Part shown: positions 10,884-23,652 of the stretch, piece by piece
How positions within the stretch are numbered: position 1 is the stretch's first letter
Layout: each line of letters begins with the position of its first letter
Source of the DNA: an uncultured Paracoccaceae bacterium
Lineage (GTDB): Bacteria; Pseudomonadota; Alphaproteobacteria; Rhodobacterales; Rhodobacteraceae
Reading direction: 5' to 3'
DNA length: 64,000 bases
Assembly (NCBI GenBank): GCA_947487205.1
Contig: CANKVU010000021.1
Location: 33,070-97,069 of the forward strand
Made by a program: the position numbers and the translations under genes
Notes under the pieces: model-generated
The model's input: the letters and a program-made list of their open reading frames with translations, nothing else
The model's database searches: none
What the model was told of the DNA's origin: nothing

Positions 10884-13347
10884 GGGGGCTGTCCTCGACG
10901 ATCTCCGCGTCCCAGAGCTCGCGGAACATCCGCAGCTTGAGCCTTTGGCCCGGCTTGGCAAGCTCGGGGCGGACATAGCCCATGCCGATGGAGCGACCCG
11001 AGGCCGGCGCGTAGCCGCCCGAGGTCAGGCGGCCCACCATGGCGTCGCCGTCGAAGAGCGCCTCGCGGCCCCAGGGATCGGCGTCGCCCGGCCCGTCGAT
11101 CAGCAGGGTCACGCATGTCGAGCGGATGCCCTTCGACTCCATCTGCGCCTTGCCGCGGAAGTCCTTGAAGAGGTCCACGAAGCGGTCGAGACCGGCCTCG
11201 AGCGGGGTGGCGTCGCGGCCCAGCTCGTGGCCGAAGGCGCGGTAGGACTTCTCCTGCCGGAGCCAGTTCTGCGCCCGCGCGCCCACGGGTTTGAGGCCGT
11301 GGGGTTCCCCGACCTCCATCAGCCGGTCCCAGAGATAGGCCTGCATCTCGATCGGATGGTGCAGCTCCCAGCCGAGCTCGCCGGTATAGGCGACGCGGAG
11401 CGCCATGACCGGGCACATGCCGAGCTCGATGTTCCGCATCGAGAGCCACGGGAAGCGGGTGTTGCCGAGCGCCGTGGCGGGATCGGCGTCGCGGACGAGG
11501 GGGCCCAGCACGTCGCGGGTCTTAGGACCGGCGATGGCGAAGACGCCCCATTGGGTCGTCACGTCCTGGACCATGACGAAGCCGCCGCCCTGGCCCATGA
11601 AGTCCTCGGCCGATTTCCTCAGGTGGTCGCCGTCATAGGCCGCCCAGGCGCCGGCGGAGACGAGGTAGTAGTCGTTCTCGCCACGCCGGACGATGGTGTA
11701 CTCGGTGCGAACCGTGCCGGCGTCGGTGAGGGCGTAGGTGAGGTTCACCCGGCCGACCTTGGGCAGGCGGTTGCAGGTCAGCCAGTCGAGGAAGGCGGTG
11801 GCGCCGGGGCCCGCGACGACATGCTTGGCGAAGGCGGTGGCATCGATGAGGCCGACGCCCTTGCGGATCGCCTCGGCCTCGGAGCGGGCATGCTCCCACC
11901 ACGCGCCGCGGCGGAAGGAGCGCGACTTGTAGTCGAAATTGTCGTCGGCACCCGCGGGGCCGTAATAGTTCGGCCGCTCCCAGCCGTTGACGCAGCCGAA
12001 CTGGGCGCCGAGCGCCTTCTGACGCTCATAGGCGGGCGCGGTGCGGAGGGGCCGGCAGGCGGGGCGCTCCTCGTCGGGGTGGTGGAGGATGTAGACGTGC
12101 TCGTAGGCCTCCTCGTCCTTGCGGGCGGAATATTCCGTCGTGATCCAGTCCCCGAAGCGGCGCGGATCGAGGGAGGCCATGTCGATCTCGGCCTCGCCCT
12201 CGACCATCATCTGGGCGAGGTAGTGCCCCGCCCCGCCGGCCGCGGTGATGCCGAAGGAGAACCCCTCGGCCAGCCACATGTTGCGCAGGCCCGGCGCCGG
12301 GCCGATCAACGGATTGCCGTCGGGCGTGTAGCAGATCGGGCCGTTGAAATCGTCCTTTAGCCCCACCTCCTCGGAGGAGGGGATGCGATGGATGAAGGAC
12401 ATGTATTCCTCCTCGATCCGCTCCAGGTCGAGGGGGAACAGGTCGGCGCGGAAGCTGTTGGGGACGCCGTATTCGAAGCGGGCGGGCGCATTGCGCTCGT
12501 AGGGGCCCAGGATCCAGCCGCCCCGCTCCTCGCGCACGTACCATTTGGCATCGGCGTCGCGCAGGACGGGGTGCTGGGGATTGTGCTTGCGCCATTCGGC
12601 GAGCGCGGGGTCGGGCTCGGTGACGATGTACTGGTGCTCCACCGGGATCGCCGGGATCTTGATGCCGAGCTGGCGGGCGGTGCGCTGGGCGTGGTTGCCG
12701 GTGGCGGTGACGACATGCTCGGCCTCGACCGTCGCCGTCTCCTCGGTGGGGACGAGGTTGCCGCCCTTCTCGGCCATTTTGGTCAGGCTCACGCGCCAGG
12801 CGGCGCCGGTCCATTCGTAGGCGTCGACCTGCCACCTGCGCTCCACCGTGACGCCGCGCTGGCGGGCGCCCTTGGCCATGGCCATGGTGACGTCGGCGGG
12901 GTTGATGTAGCCGTCGGTGGGGTGGAGGAGCCCGCCCTCCAGGTCGTCGGTGCGGACCAGCGGATAGCGCTCCTTGATCTGGGCGGGGCTCAGCCATTCG
13001 AAGGGGACGCCGACGCTCTCGGCGGTGGCGGCGTAGAGCATGTATTCGTCCATCCGCGCCGTCGACTGCGCCATCCGCAGGTTGCCCACCACGTAGAAGC
13101 CGGCATTGAGGCCGGTCTCCTCCTCCAGCGTCTTGTAGAAGCGGATGGAGTAATCGTGGATCCAGGTGGTGGCGTAGGACATGTTGAAATAGGGCAGCAG
13201 CCCGGCGGCGTGCCAGGTGGAGCCGGAGGTCAGCTCGTCGCGTTCGAGGAGCATCACGTCGGTCCAGCCCGCCTTCGCCAGGTGGTAGGCGATGGAGGTC
13301 CCCACCGCGCCGCCGCCGACCACCAGCGCCTTCACATGCGTCTTCAT
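10846..13347 (-). CDS. FAD-dependent dimethylglycine/sarcosine dehydrogenase-like protein with GcvT domain
   Basis: 833-aa two-domain flavoprotein. The N-terminal DAO domain has VVGGGAVGTSIAYHLAKAG (about 9-27) and GSTWHAAG, whose His is the covalent FAD attachment site in mammalian dimethylglycine dehydrogenase. The C-terminal half (about 430-833) is a folate-binding GcvT-like domain with YTGELGWELHHP. It would oxidatively demethylate an N-methyl amine such as dimethylglycine, passing one-carbon units to tetrahydrofolate. The start is the ATG (MKTHVKALVVGG), about 130 bases downstream of the amidotransferase gene. Confidence 0.87.
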   Translation of the reverse strand: MKTHVKALVVGGGAVGTSIAYHLAKAGWTDVMLLERDELTSGSTWHAAGLLPYFNMSYATTWIHDYSIRFYKTLEEETGLNAGFYVVGNLRMAQSTARMDEYMLYAATAESVGVPFEWLSPAQIKERYPLVRTDDLEGGLLHPTDGYINPADVTMAMAKGARQRGVTVERRWQVDAYEWTGAAWRVSLTKMAEKGGNLVPTEETATVEAEHVVTATGNHAQRTARQLGIKIPAIPVEHQYIVTEPDPALAEWRKHNPQHPVLRDADAKWYVREERGGWILGPYERNAPARFEYGVPNSFRADLFPLDLERIEEEYMSFIHRIPSSEEVGLKDDFNGPICYTPDGNPLIGPAPGLRNMWLAEGFSFGITAAGGAGHYLAQMMVEGEAEIDMASLDPRRFGDWITTEYSARKDEEAYEHVYILHHPDEERPACRPLRTAPAYERQKALGAQFGCVNGWERPNYYGPAGADDNFDYKSRSFRRGAWWEHARSEAEAIRKGVGLIDATAFAKHVVAGPGATAFLDWLTCNRLPKVGRVNLTYALTDAGTVRTEYTIVRRGENDYYLVSAGAWAAYDGDHLRKSAEDFMGQGGGFVMVQDVTTQWGVFAIAGPKTRDVLGPLVRDADPATALGNTRFPWLSMRNIELGMCPVMALRVAYTGELGWELHHPIEMQAYLWDRLMEVGEPHGLKPVGARAQNWLRQEKSYRAFGHELGRDATPLEAGLDRFVDLFKDFRGKAQMESKGIRSTCVTLLIDGPGDADPWGREALFDGDAMVGRLTSGGYAPASGRSIGMGYVRPELAKPGQRLKLRMFRELWDAEIVEDSPHDPRNETIRADI

Positions 13348-13478
13348 CGCCCGCTCCCGTTCCTGCGTTCGCCCCGGTTTTGCGCCGCGGCGGCTTTCGG
13401 GACGCGTATCGCGCCGACCGACAAGGGGCGAAAAGCGACACGCAGGCGGGCCGGGCGGCGGGCGTGGGTCGGCGGGGG

Positions 13479-14156
13479 TCAGGCGGCGGCGTCGCGGAAG
13501 AAGGCGGCGAGGCGGCTTCCGGTCGCGGCGGCATCGAGCGGCAGCGCCAGATCGTCCCGCGCCCCGGCCAGCAGATCGTCGGGCACCGTGCCCTGCCCCA
13601 CCTCGACGATCATGTCGGCGATGCAGGCGGCCGGGAATTCGGGATGCGGTTGCAGCGTCAGCGTGCGCGGGCCGATCCTGAGGCCCGCATGGCGCGTGAA
13701 GGGGTTCGAGGCGACGGTGTCGGCCCCGGGCGGGGGCACGACCACCTGGTCCTGGTGCCAGGCGTTGAGATGGACCGTGGCGCCGTCCCAATCGTAGGCG
13801 CGGCGGCCGACGGCCCAGCCGCCGCCGAATTTCTCGACCCGCCCGCCCAGGGCCTGGGCGATGATCTGGTGGCCGAAGCAGATCCCCACCAGCGGGCGGC
13901 GGCCATGGACCGCGCGCAGGAACGATTCGAGCGGCGCGATCCAGTCATGCGGCTCGTAGGCGCCGTGGCGCGAGCCGGAGACGAGCCAGCCGTCGCAGGA
14001 ATCTGGATCATCGGGCACGTCGCCCTCGAAGCAGCGATGCACCGACCACGCGAAGCCGGGCCCCAGCAGGTCGGCGTAGAGGCGGGGATAGTCGCCGTGC
14101 CGCGCGACGAGCGCGTCGCGCATGACGCCGCATTGCAGCAGCCCGATCCGCATCAT
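13479..14156 (-). CDS. Class I glutamine amidotransferase
   Basis: 225-aa GMP-synthase-type GATase domain protein. The catalytic triad is visible as Cys93 in GICFGHQI, with His171 and Glu173 in LQPHPEF. No synthetase domain is fused, so it must supply ammonia to a separate partner or act as a gamma-glutamyl hydrolase on small molecules (family members hydrolyse gamma-glutamyl amines). Its ATG overlaps the apt stop (ATGA); a second ATG follows immediately. Placement between apt and a methylamine-type dehydrogenase suggests amine or purine metabolism, but that is inference. Confidence 0.85.
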   Translation of the reverse strand: MMRIGLLQCGVMRDALVARHGDYPRLYADLLGPGFAWSVHRCFEGDVPDDPDSCDGWLVSGSRHGAYEPHDWIAPLESFLRAVHGRRPLVGICFGHQIIAQALGGRVEKFGGGWAVGRRAYDWDGATVHLNAWHQDQVVVPPPGADTVASNPFTRHAGLRIGPRTLTLQPHPEFPAACIADMIVEVGQGTVPDDLLAGARDDLALPLDAAATGSRLAAFFRDAAA

Positions 14157-14692
14157 TCCCCCTCGAAGCTGCAGAGCGCCTCCACCCGGTGGCCCAGCGC
14201 CTCGATCCGGGCGCGGCCGCCCAGGTCGGGCAGGTCGACGACGAAGGCGCAGCCGACGATCCGCGCGCCCAGCCGCTCGCAGAGCGTCACCCCCGCCGCG
14301 GCGGTGCCGCCCGTGGCCAGGAGGTCGTCGACGAGCAGCACCCGCTCGCCCTCGGCGAACGCGTCGTCGTGGACCTCCATCACCGCCTCGCCGTATTCGA
14401 GCTGGTAGGCCTCGGAGAGGGTCGCGCGGGGCAGCTTGCCCTGCTTGCGGATCGGCACGAAGCCGACATTGAGCTGGTGGGCGATCGCGCCGCCGAGGAT
14501 GAAGCCGCGGCTTTCGAGCGCCGCGACCTTGTCGAACCGCTCGTCCGCGAAGGGGTGGAGCAGCTGGTCGATGCAGATCCGGAAGCCGCGCGGGTCGGCG
14601 AAGAGGGTGGTCACGTCGCGGAACAGGATCCCCGGCTGGGGAAAGTCGGGGATCGTGCGGATGTAGTCCCGAACGGATTTCTTCGGCGGCAT
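14153..14692 (-). CDS. apt: Adenine phosphoribosyltransferase
   Basis: Salvages adenine to AMP with PRPP. 179 aa from [21 protein letters not shown], the usual N-terminus. The PRPP-binding loop [14 protein letters not shown] is at about residues 119-132, and the dimer/flexible loop region RKQGKLPR is present. The open frame extends 21 codons upstream without homology; the chosen ATG follows CCCGAGGAGCCTCCG. Coupled by ATGA to the glutamine amidotransferase gene. Confidence 0.96.
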   Translation of the reverse strand: MPPKKSVRDYIRTIPDFPQPGILFRDVTTLFADPRGFRICIDQLLHPFADERFDKVAALESRGFILGGAIAHQLNVGFVPIRKQGKLPRATLSEAYQLEYGEAVMEVHDDAFAEGERVLLVDDLLATGGTAAAGVTLCERLGARIVGCAFVVDLPDLGGRARIEALGHRVEALCSFEGE

Positions 14693-14791
14693 CGGAGGCT
14701 CCTCGGGGCTGGGCGGCGGTCGCGCCTCACCTAGCACCCGTCCCGGCCGGAGCAAAGGCGGTCGGACGCGCCGGCGCCCGACCGGACGGGC

Positions 14792-15865
<1,074 letters not shown>

Positions 15866-15873
15866 GGTTCGCG

Positions 15874-15879
15874 CTCCTT
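15874..15879 (-). promoter_or_regulatory. Shine-Dalgarno that selects the TTG start of recA
   Basis: Perfect AAGGAG on the minus strand, 8 bases before TTG. It decides the recA start in favour of TTG over the in-frame ATG eight codons later, which has no such element. Confidence 0.75.
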
Positions 15880-15915
15880 ATTTCATGCCGGCCCGCGGGC
15901 GGCAATCATCGCGTT

Positions 15916-15930
15916 GTTCTCTTCCTGTTC
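15916..15930 (-). promoter_or_regulatory. LexA (SOS) box upstream of recA
   Basis: GTTC-N7-GTTC on the plus strand, i.e. GAAC-N7-GAAC on the recA strand, an exact match to the alphaproteobacterial LexA operator. It is centred about 58 bases upstream of the TTG start. Additional GAAC/GTTC half-sites lie within the next 30 bases. Confidence 0.85.
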
Positions 15931-16017
15931 CGGTCGAACATGGGGGCAAAAAGAGAACATTGCAAGAATCCTCTCGCATCGCGGCGCCCGGGATCGCCCC
16001 GTGTCGCGGCGACGTGA

Positions 16018-18018
16018 TCAATCCAGGCAGCCCCGCACGGTGGAGATGAGATCGGGCAACGAGAACGGCTTGGGCAGGAAGCGCGACTCGGCCAGCGTCG
16101 CCTGCTGCTCGGCGAAGCTCTCCTCGGCATAGCCCGACATGAACACGACCCGCGTCCCGGGCCGCTGCTCCAGCGCCTCGGTGACCCAGGAGGGGCCGTT
16201 GCGGCCGGGCATGATCACGTCGCTGAGGAACACGTCGATGTGCAGGTCGGGATCGGCGAGCACGTCGAGCGCCGATTCGGCGCAATCGGCCTCGATCACC
16301 GAGAAGCCGCTCATCCGGAGGGCGCGGGCGGCGAAGGCGCGCACCGAGGCCTCGTCCTCGACCAGCAGGACGGCGCCCGAGCCGGGCTGGTCCATGACCG
16401 GCGGCTTCGCCTCGGCCTCCACCGGGTCGGCCGCCGTTTCGGCCTGGGCGGGGAAGTAGAGGGTGAAGGTCGTGCCCACCCCCACCTCGCTGTCGGCGAA
16501 GATGTAGCCGCCCGATTGCTTGACGATGCCGTAGGCGGTGGACAGGCCCAGCCCGGTGCCCTCGCCCGGCTTCTTGGTGGTGAAGAACGGCTCGAAGATC
16601 TTGTCGAGCTTGTCGGCGGGGATGCCGATGCCGCGATCGGAGACGCGGATCACGGCGTAGCAGCCCGCCGGCATCTCCACCCGGCCGCGCACGAGGGGCG
16701 CGTCGAGGCGGTCCATGTCGGTCTCCACCTCGATCTGTCCGCCATCGGGCATGGCGTCGCGGGCGTTCACGACCAGGTTCATGATCACCTGTTCGAGCTG
16801 GCGGCGGTCGGCGCGCACCCGCCGCAGGTCGCGGCGGTGGTGGAAGGAGAGCCGCACCCGCTCGCCCACGAGGCGGTTCAGCAGGTGGGTGAGGTCCGAC
16901 AGCGTGGCCCGCAGGTCGATCGATTCGGGGCGCAGGTTCTGCTTGCGCGAATAGGCCAGCAGCTGGCGCACCAGGCTCGCCGCGCGGTTGGCGTTCTGGT
17001 TGATCTGGTCGAGGTCGGAGAAATCCGGGTCGCCGGGATCGTGGCGCATCAGCAACAGGTCGCAATGGCCGTTGATCGCCGTCAGGAGATTGTTGAAATC
17101 GTGCGCGATCCCGCCGGCGAGCTGGCCGATCGCGTGCATCTTCTGGCTCTGGACGAATTGCGCCTCGAGGGTCTTGAGCTCGGTGGCGTCGTTCAGCACC
17201 CCGACCAGCCGTGCCTCGCCGTCGCGGCGCACGCCGTCGAGGGTGATCTGGATGTAGGTGTCCTTGCCCGGCCGGACCGCGCGCACGACCTCGGGGCGGT
17301 GGACGGCGCGCCCGGCGAAAGCATCGTCGAGCCAGTCCATGATCGGCCGGCCCAGCCCCTCCACCAGGCGGGAGAGCAGGACGCGCTCCTCGGGGCCGAC
17401 GCCGAGCAGCGCGCGCGCCGCGGCGTTGGCGACGATCACGGCGCCGGTGTCGTCGAGCTCGATCAGGGGCACCGGCAGGGCGTCCACGTCGCGGGCCCGC
17501 CCGCGCCCCGCGCCCGCGCCGTCCGGGGGGCCGATCCGCCACAGGAGGTCGCTGTGGCCCACCCGCGTCACCGTCAGCGTGCCCTCGGGGCCCGCGGGCA
17601 GGGCCCGGGCGGCCCGCCCCTCCCCCAGCGCGCGGCCGCGCAGCGCCGCCAGCGCCTGGTCGGGATCGGCCAGCGCCCGGGCGAGGCGGATGTCGAAGTC
17701 GCGCTCGCCCGCGGCGTTGCGCCACAGCAGCGTGCCGGCGGCGTCGGTCAGCAGCACCGGATCGGCGCCCGCGCCGTCGGTCGCGCGCAGCAGCGTCATC
17801 ATGCCGCGGCGCAGGAGCCGGCGGCGGGCGCCCATCGCGACGATCACGATCGCCACGGTGAAGAGCGTCGAGGAGATCGCCGCGGCGACCAGCCCGCCGG
17901 TCGCGCCGGGCAGGAAGAGCGCCGCGATGGCCCCCAGCACCGCCAGCACCACGAGGGGCGCGGCGTGGCCGACATGCGCGGCGGCGGTGGCGTCTGGTGT
18001 CACTCGGATTTCTGTCAT
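16018..18018 (-). CDS. cckA: Hybrid sensor histidine kinase/phosphatase CckA
   Basis: 666-aa membrane-anchored kinase at the top of the CckA-ChpT-CtrA phosphorelay controlling motility, cell cycle and, in this order, gene transfer agents and quorum responses. Two transmembrane helices (about 22-64) precede PAS-like domains, a HisKA domain with phospho-His in [20 protein letters not shown], an HATPase with N box VNARDAMP and G boxes DRGIGI and GTGLGLS, and a receiver with phospho-Asp in [11 protein letters not shown]. The ATG giving [10 protein letters not shown] is chosen because the upstream gene ends 58 bases before it. A CtrA box sits just upstream. Confidence 0.93.
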   Translation of the reverse strand: MTEIRVTPDATAAAHVGHAAPLVVLAVLGAIAALFLPGATGGLVAAAISSTLFTVAIVIVAMGARRRLLRRGMMTLLRATDGAGADPVLLTDAAGTLLWRNAAGERDFDIRLARALADPDQALAALRGRALGEGRAARALPAGPEGTLTVTRVGHSDLLWRIGPPDGAGAGRGRARDVDALPVPLIELDDTGAVIVANAAARALLGVGPEERVLLSRLVEGLGRPIMDWLDDAFAGRAVHRPEVVRAVRPGKDTYIQITLDGVRRDGEARLVGVLNDATELKTLEAQFVQSQKMHAIGQLAGGIAHDFNNLLTAINGHCDLLLMRHDPGDPDFSDLDQINQNANRAASLVRQLLAYSRKQNLRPESIDLRATLSDLTHLLNRLVGERVRLSFHHRRDLRRVRADRRQLEQVIMNLVVNARDAMPDGGQIEVETDMDRLDAPLVRGRVEMPAGCYAVIRVSDRGIGIPADKLDKIFEPFFTTKKPGEGTGLGLSTAYGIVKQSGGYIFADSEVGVGTTFTLYFPAQAETAADPVEAEAKPPVMDQPGSGAVLLVEDEASVRAFAARALRMSGFSVIEADCAESALDVLADPDLHIDVFLSDVIMPGRNGPSWVTEALEQRPGTRVVFMSGYAEESFAEQQATLAESRFLPKPFSLPDLISTVRGCLD

Positions 18019-18065
18019 GACGCTGGTCGGCCCCCTGGTGCGTCGTGACCCTGGGCCGGCTTGCG

Positions 18066-18080
18066 TTAACACAGCGTTAA
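18066..18080 (-). promoter_or_regulatory. Perfect CtrA binding site upstream of cckA
   Basis: TTAA-N7-TTAA, and on the cckA strand TTAA-N7-TTAAC, the full consensus for CtrA. It lies 48-62 bases upstream of the cckA start and overlaps the TAA stop of rsmB. The palindromic-like direct repeat stands out in otherwise GC-rich sequence. Confidence 0.7.
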
Positions 18081-19225
18081 TCAAGATCCGCCCGCAGCAC
18101 GGCGGCATAGAAGCCGTCGCCGCCGTCGAGGGGGGTGAGGCGGCGCTCCGCCTCGGGGCGGAACCGCGGCAGGGGCGCGGCACGGACCCGGTCGCCGTTC
18201 TCGGCCTCGAGCAGGGAACAGGTGGCGTAGACGAGCGCGCCGCCGGGGGCCACGCGCGCGGCGGCGCCGGCCAGGACCCGGTCCTGCAGCGCCATCAGCT
18301 CGGCCAGGCGGTCGGGGGAGAAGCGGATCTTGCCCTCGGGGCTGCGGCGCCAGGCGCCGCTGCCCGAGCAGGGCGCGTCGACCAGCACCACGTCGTAGGC
18401 GGGCGCGAGGTCGCCGGCCGCCACCCGCTCGACCGACCTGCCGGCGCGCGCGGCGCGCGCCGGCAGGTCGCGCATCCGCGCCGGATCGGCGTCGTGGGCG
18501 TGGTAGAGGGCGGCGTGGCGGGCGGCCATGGCGAGCGTCTTGCCGCCGCCCCCCGCGCAGTAATCGAGCACCCGCGCGGCGCCCGCGAGCGGCACCATGT
18601 CGGCCACCGCCTGGCTGGCGGCGTCCTGCACCTCCACCAGGCCGTCGCGGTAGGCGGCGGCGAGATGCACCCGCCGGGCGCCCGCCGTCACCTCGAGCGC
18701 GGTGGGCGACAGCGGATGCGGGCGGGTCTCGACCCCCTCGGCCGCGAGCGCGCGGGCCGCGCCCGCCGGGTCGGTGCGGGCGAGGTTGGCGCGCAGGAAG
18801 ACGGGCGCGCGGTGGCGCAGCGCCTCGGTCACGGCGGCGCGGGCGGGGCCGAGGGCCCGATCGAGTTCGGGCAGGAGCCAGTCGGGCACATCGGGATGCG
18901 GGCCGGCCGGGGCCACGGCGCGCTCGGCCCCGGTCAGCGGCGCGGGCGCATAGCCCTGGCCGGTGAAGAGCGTGTCGGGGTCGATGCCGCGGTCGCGCAG
19001 GAGGCCGATCATCCGCGCGCGCCCGTCCGTGCCGCCGCCCGACGCCGCCGCGCTCCACCACCGGCGGAGGGCGTCGAAGACGTGGTCGCGCACCGCGGCG
19101 CGGTCCTTGGACCCGGCATGGCGGGCGCCGCGCGCCCAGCGCGTCAGGACGCGCTCGGCCGGTTCCCCGGCGGCGATGCGGTCGAGCAGATCGGCCGCCG
19201 CCTGGACGCGGGCGCCCGGCGTCAC
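18077..19225 (-). CDS. rsmB: 16S rRNA m5C967 methyltransferase-type (RsmB/NOP family)
   Basis: 382-aa SAM-dependent RNA cytosine-5 methyltransferase. An N-terminal NusB-like helical domain (about 1-130) is followed by the Rossmann domain with motif I LDYCAGGGGKTLAMAA, the catalytic-loop motif IV DAPCSGSGAWRR and motif VI YATCSLL with the nucleophilic Cys. Start is GTG (no nearer ATG gives the family N-terminus). It lies directly upstream of cckA on the same strand; a perfect 17-bp hairpin falls in its coding sequence. Assignment to RsmB rather than a paralogue is likely but not certain. Confidence 0.85.
   Translation of the reverse strand: MTPGARVQAAADLLDRIAAGEPAERVLTRWARGARHAGSKDRAAVRDHVFDALRRWWSAAASGGGTDGRARMIGLLRDRGIDPDTLFTGQGYAPAPLTGAERAVAPAGPHPDVPDWLLPELDRALGPARAAVTEALRHRAPVFLRANLARTDPAGAARALAAEGVETRPHPLSPTALEVTAGARRVHLAAAYRDGLVEVQDAASQAVADMVPLAGAARVLDYCAGGGGKTLAMAARHAALYHAHDADPARMRDLPARAARAGRSVERVAAGDLAPAYDVVLVDAPCSGSGAWRRSPEGKIRFSPDRLAELMALQDRVLAGAAARVAPGGALVYATCSLLEAENGDRVRAAPLPRFRPEAERRLTPLDGGDGFYAAVLRADLD
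18434..18470. repeat. Perfect 17-bp inverted repeat with 3-nt loop inside rsmB
   Basis: Left arm 18434-18450 and right arm 18454-18470 are exact reverse complements with loop CGG. It encodes the Leu-Pro-Ala-Arg-rich stretch of RsmB. It would form a very stable hairpin in RNA of either strand. No T-run follows. Confidence 0.9.
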
Positions 19226-19288
19226 CGGGCGCCGCCCGGGCGCGGGGCGGGACGGGGCGCCGTCATCTGGCGGGACCGGGGCGCGGCC

Positions 19289-20779
<1,491 letters not shown>

Positions 20780-20830
20780 TCATGGGCCGGACGGGAAGGA
20801 AAGCCCCGGCGCGGGCGGGGCGGGCGCCGG

Positions 20831-21376
20831 TCAGCCCCAGGCGGACAGGAGCGGCCCCTCCGCCCCGAAGACCGGATCGGTCCCGGGCCGGGGCACGTCG
20901 CGGAGCGCGGCGCGGGCGGCCGCGTCCGCCGGCCCGGCGCGGTCGCCGCGCGTCGTGGTGAACGCCTCCTGCCCGGGGGGATAGGCGCCGCAGACCGCGA
21001 AGCCGTCGCCGGCGGCGGCACGGCAATGGCCGGTCCCCGCGGGCAGGACCAGGACATCGCCGGCCTCCACCCGGACCGCCCCGCGGGAGGGGCCGCCGAG
21101 GATCAGGTCGGCCCAGCCGGCCACGCAGCCCAGCGCCTCGTGCGCGTCGGGGTGGAAATGGTGGTAGTCGAAGACCGACCCCGTCCAGGTGCCGCCCCAG
21201 CCGTTCGCGCGGAAGAGCGCCTCCATTGCCCGCGGGGCGAGCGGGGCCGCCACCGCGCCGGCCATGACGAGGACGGGCAGGTCGGGGTGGTTCGGGACGG
21301 CGCCGTCGGGGCCGAAGGCGAGGTGCCGGATCGTCGCGTCGTCGCGCGGGCGGGCGGTGTCGGTGGGGTCGGTCAT
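20831..21376 (-). CDS. YjlB-type cupin protein
   Basis: 181-aa cupin. The metal-binding core is [21 protein letters not shown] (His ligands, about 78-98) followed by [12 protein letters not shown] (about 115-126), as in Bacillus YjlB relatives. The N-terminus has [11 protein letters not shown]. Function of the family is unknown; cupins may be sugar isomerases, dioxygenases or sensors. The ATG has an AGGAAG ribosome site. It is divergent from sspB. Confidence 0.8.
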   Translation of the reverse strand: MTDPTDTARPRDDATIRHLAFGPDGAVPNHPDLPVLVMAGAVAAPLAPRAMEALFRANGWGGTWTGSVFDYHHFHPDAHEALGCVAGWADLILGGPSRGAVRVEAGDVLVLPAGTGHCRAAAGDGFAVCGAYPPGQEAFTTTRGDRAGPADAAARAALRDVPRPGTDPVFGAEGPLLSAWG

Positions 21377-21555
21377 GGGCGGTCTTCCTGTGGGGCCGGG
21401 TCCAACGGGGCGGCCCGCGGTCGGGGTCCGCGCCGCCGGGATCCGGCGCCCGTTGCGCGGCCCCGGGGGGTCGCGCGCCCATCCGGGCGAAAGCCGGTTT
21501 CCAATTCTGCGCGAACTTTCTATTGTCGACCCGACCCTTCAAGCCGGAGCGCCAG

Positions 21556-22026
21556 ATGGCCCGCACGATCGACTACGGTAACCTGATGCACGCCGCCATG
21601 CGCGGCCTGATCCGGAAGATCCTGTCGGATGTGCAGCGCGACGGGCTGCCGGGGGAGCACCATTTCTTCATCACCTTCGACACGCTGCACCCCGACGTGG
21701 AGATCGCCGACTGGCTGTCGGACCGTTATCCGGGCGAGATGACCGTGGTGATGCAGCACTGGTACGACGGCCTGGAGATCAGCGACGAGGGCTTCTCGGT
21801 CACGCTGAACTTCGGCGAGACGCCGGAGCCGCTCTATATCCCGTTCGAATCGATCCGCACCTTCGTCGACCCGTCGGTGGAATTCGGCCTGCGCTTCGAG
21901 AGCCAGGAGGGAGAGGGCGACGGCGCCGCGATGATCGAGATCGACGACGGCGCCGAGGACGAGGAGGGGGCGGAGCCGGCCCCCAAGGAGGCCGAGATCG
22001 TCAGCCTGGACAAGTTCCGCAAGTAG
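21556..22026 (+). CDS. sspB: ClpXP adaptor SspB
   Basis: 156-aa adaptor that binds ssrA-tagged peptides and tethers them to ClpX. Alphaproteobacterial SspB features are [17 protein letters not shown] at the N-terminus, [18 protein letters not shown], the [16 protein letters not shown] strand region and [20 protein letters not shown]. An acidic linker (about 118-145) leads to the short C-terminal ClpX-binding tail [10 protein letters not shown]. The start at ATG after CCGGAGCGCCAG matches the family. It precedes fumC on the same strand. Confidence 0.93.
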   Translation: MARTIDYGNLMHAAMRGLIRKILSDVQRDGLPGEHHFFITFDTLHPDVEIADWLSDRYPGEMTVVMQHWYDGLEISDEGFSVTLNFGETPEPLYIPFESIRTFVDPSVEFGLRFESQEGEGDGAAMIEIDDGAEDEEGAEPAPKEAEIVSLDKFRK

Positions 22027-22084
22027 ACGCGGGACCGCGCCCGCGCTATTGCGGCGGCAATTCTGGCCACGGAGACGCGCGCGC

Positions 22085-23479
22085 ATGACCGACACCCGCA
22101 CCGAGACGGACAGCTTCGGCCCCCTGGAGGTTCCGGCAGACAGGTACTGGGGCGCCCAGACCCAGCGGTCGATCGGCAATTTCCCCATCGGCTGGGAACG
22201 CCAGCCGGTCGCCATCGTGCGGGCGCTGGGCGTCATCAAGCGGGCCTGCGCGGAGGCCAACAAGGCCAGCGGCAAGCTGGAGGCGCGGCTCGCCGACGCG
22301 ATGATCGAGGCCGCGCAGGAGGTGATCGACGGGAAGCTCGACGACCATTTCCCGCTGGTCGTCTGGCAGACCGGGTCGGGCACCCAGTCGAACATGAACG
22401 CCAACGAGGTGGTGTCGAACCGCGCCATCGAGATGCTGGGCGGCGAGATGGGCTCGAAGGACCCCGTCCATCCCAACGACCATTGCAACATGGGGCAATC
22501 GTCGAACGACACGTTCCCCACCGCGATGCATATCGCCACCGCGATGACGGCGCGCGACGTGCTGATCCCGGGGCTGGAGAAGCTGGCCGCCGCGCTGGAG
22601 ACGAAGGCGGAGGCGTTCAAGGACATCATCAAGATCGGGCGCACCCACACGATGGACGCCACGCCCCTGACGCTGGGGCAGGAATTCTCCGGCTATGCCC
22701 ATCAGGTGCGGATGGGGATCGAGCGGGTGAAGGGCGCCCTGCCCCGCATCCACCAGCTGGCCCAGGGCGGCACGGCGGTGGGCACCGGCCTGAACACGCG
22801 CGCCGGCTGGGCCGAGGAGGTGGCCGAGACGATGGGCCGCATCACCGGCCTGCCCTTCGAGACGGCGCCGAACAAGTTCGAGGCGCTGGCCAGCCACGAC
22901 AGCATGGTGGAGATGTCGGGGGCGCTGAAGACGGTGGCGGCCAGCGTCTTCAAGATCGCGAACGACATCCGCCTCCTGGGGTCGGGGCCGCGCTGCGGGC
23001 TGGGCGAGCTGATGCTGCCCGAGAACGAGCCGGGCAGCTCGATCATGCCGGGCAAGGTGAACCCCACCCAGGTGGAGGCGATCACCCAGGTGGCGGCCCA
23101 TGTCATGGGCAACGACGCCGCCGTGGGCTTCGCCGGCAGCCAGGGGCAGTTCGAGCTGAACGTGTTCAAGCCGATGATCGCCTACAACGTGCTGCAATCC
23201 ATGCAGCTTCTGGGCGATGCGGCGACGGCCTTCACCGACAATTGCGTGGCGGGCATCGAGGCCGACGAGGAGCGGATCGGCCGGCTGATGCGCGAGAGCC
23301 TGATGCTGGTGACCGCGCTCGCCCCCACGATCGGCTACGACAACGCGACCAAGGTGGCCAAGACCGCGCACAAGAACGGCACGACCCTGAAGGAGGAGGC
23401 GGTCAATCTCGGCTTCGTGGATGCCGAGACCTTCGAGGAGGTGGTGCGCCCCGAGCAGATGATCGGACCGAAATCGTGA
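22085..23479 (+). CDS. fumC: Fumarate hydratase, class II
   Basis: Interconverts fumarate and malate in the TCA cycle without an Fe-S cluster. 464 aa. Fumarase/aspartase superfamily motifs are [14 protein letters not shown] (97-110), catalytic His188 in [10 protein letters not shown] and the signature loop [11 protein letters not shown] (317-327). Its TGA overlaps the GTG of the following DUF4169 gene. Confidence 0.97.
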   Translation: MTDTRTETDSFGPLEVPADRYWGAQTQRSIGNFPIGWERQPVAIVRALGVIKRACAEANKASGKLEARLADAMIEAAQEVIDGKLDDHFPLVVWQTGSGTQSNMNANEVVSNRAIEMLGGEMGSKDPVHPNDHCNMGQSSNDTFPTAMHIATAMTARDVLIPGLEKLAAALETKAEAFKDIIKIGRTHTMDATPLTLGQEFSGYAHQVRMGIERVKGALPRIHQLAQGGTAVGTGLNTRAGWAEEVAETMGRITGLPFETAPNKFEALASHDSMVEMSGALKTVAASVFKIANDIRLLGSGPRCGLGELMLPENEPGSSIMPGKVNPTQVEAITQVAAHVMGNDAAVGFAGSQGQFELNVFKPMIAYNVLQSMQLLGDAATAFTDNCVAGIEADEERIGRLMRESLMLVTALAPTIGYDNATKVAKTAHKNGTTLKEEAVNLGFVDAETFEEVVRPEQMIGPKS

Positions 23480-23652
23480 CCCGGATCGTGAACCTGAACC
23501 GGGCGCGGAAATCCCGCGCCCTGATCGCGGCGCGCAAGGCGGCCGACGAGAACGCGGTCAAGTTCGGCCGCAGCCGGGCCGACCGCACGCGGCTGGAGGC
23601 GGAGGCCCGGAAGCTGCGCGCCGCGCTCGAGGGTCACAAGCGGGAGACATGA
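23476..23652 (+). CDS. DUF4169 small protein
   Basis: 58-aa basic protein, too short for many gene callers. It begins (GTG) [14 protein letters not shown] and contains [22 protein letters not shown], the DUF4169 pattern of alphaproteobacteria. It overlaps both neighbours by four bases (GTGA with fumC, ATGA with the ribbon-helix-helix gene), so translation is coupled. Function unknown; the high Arg/Lys content and its partner hint at nucleic-acid association, which is inference. Confidence 0.82.
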   Translation: MTRIVNLNRARKSRALIAARKAADENAVKFGRSRADRTRLEAEARKLRAALEGHKRET

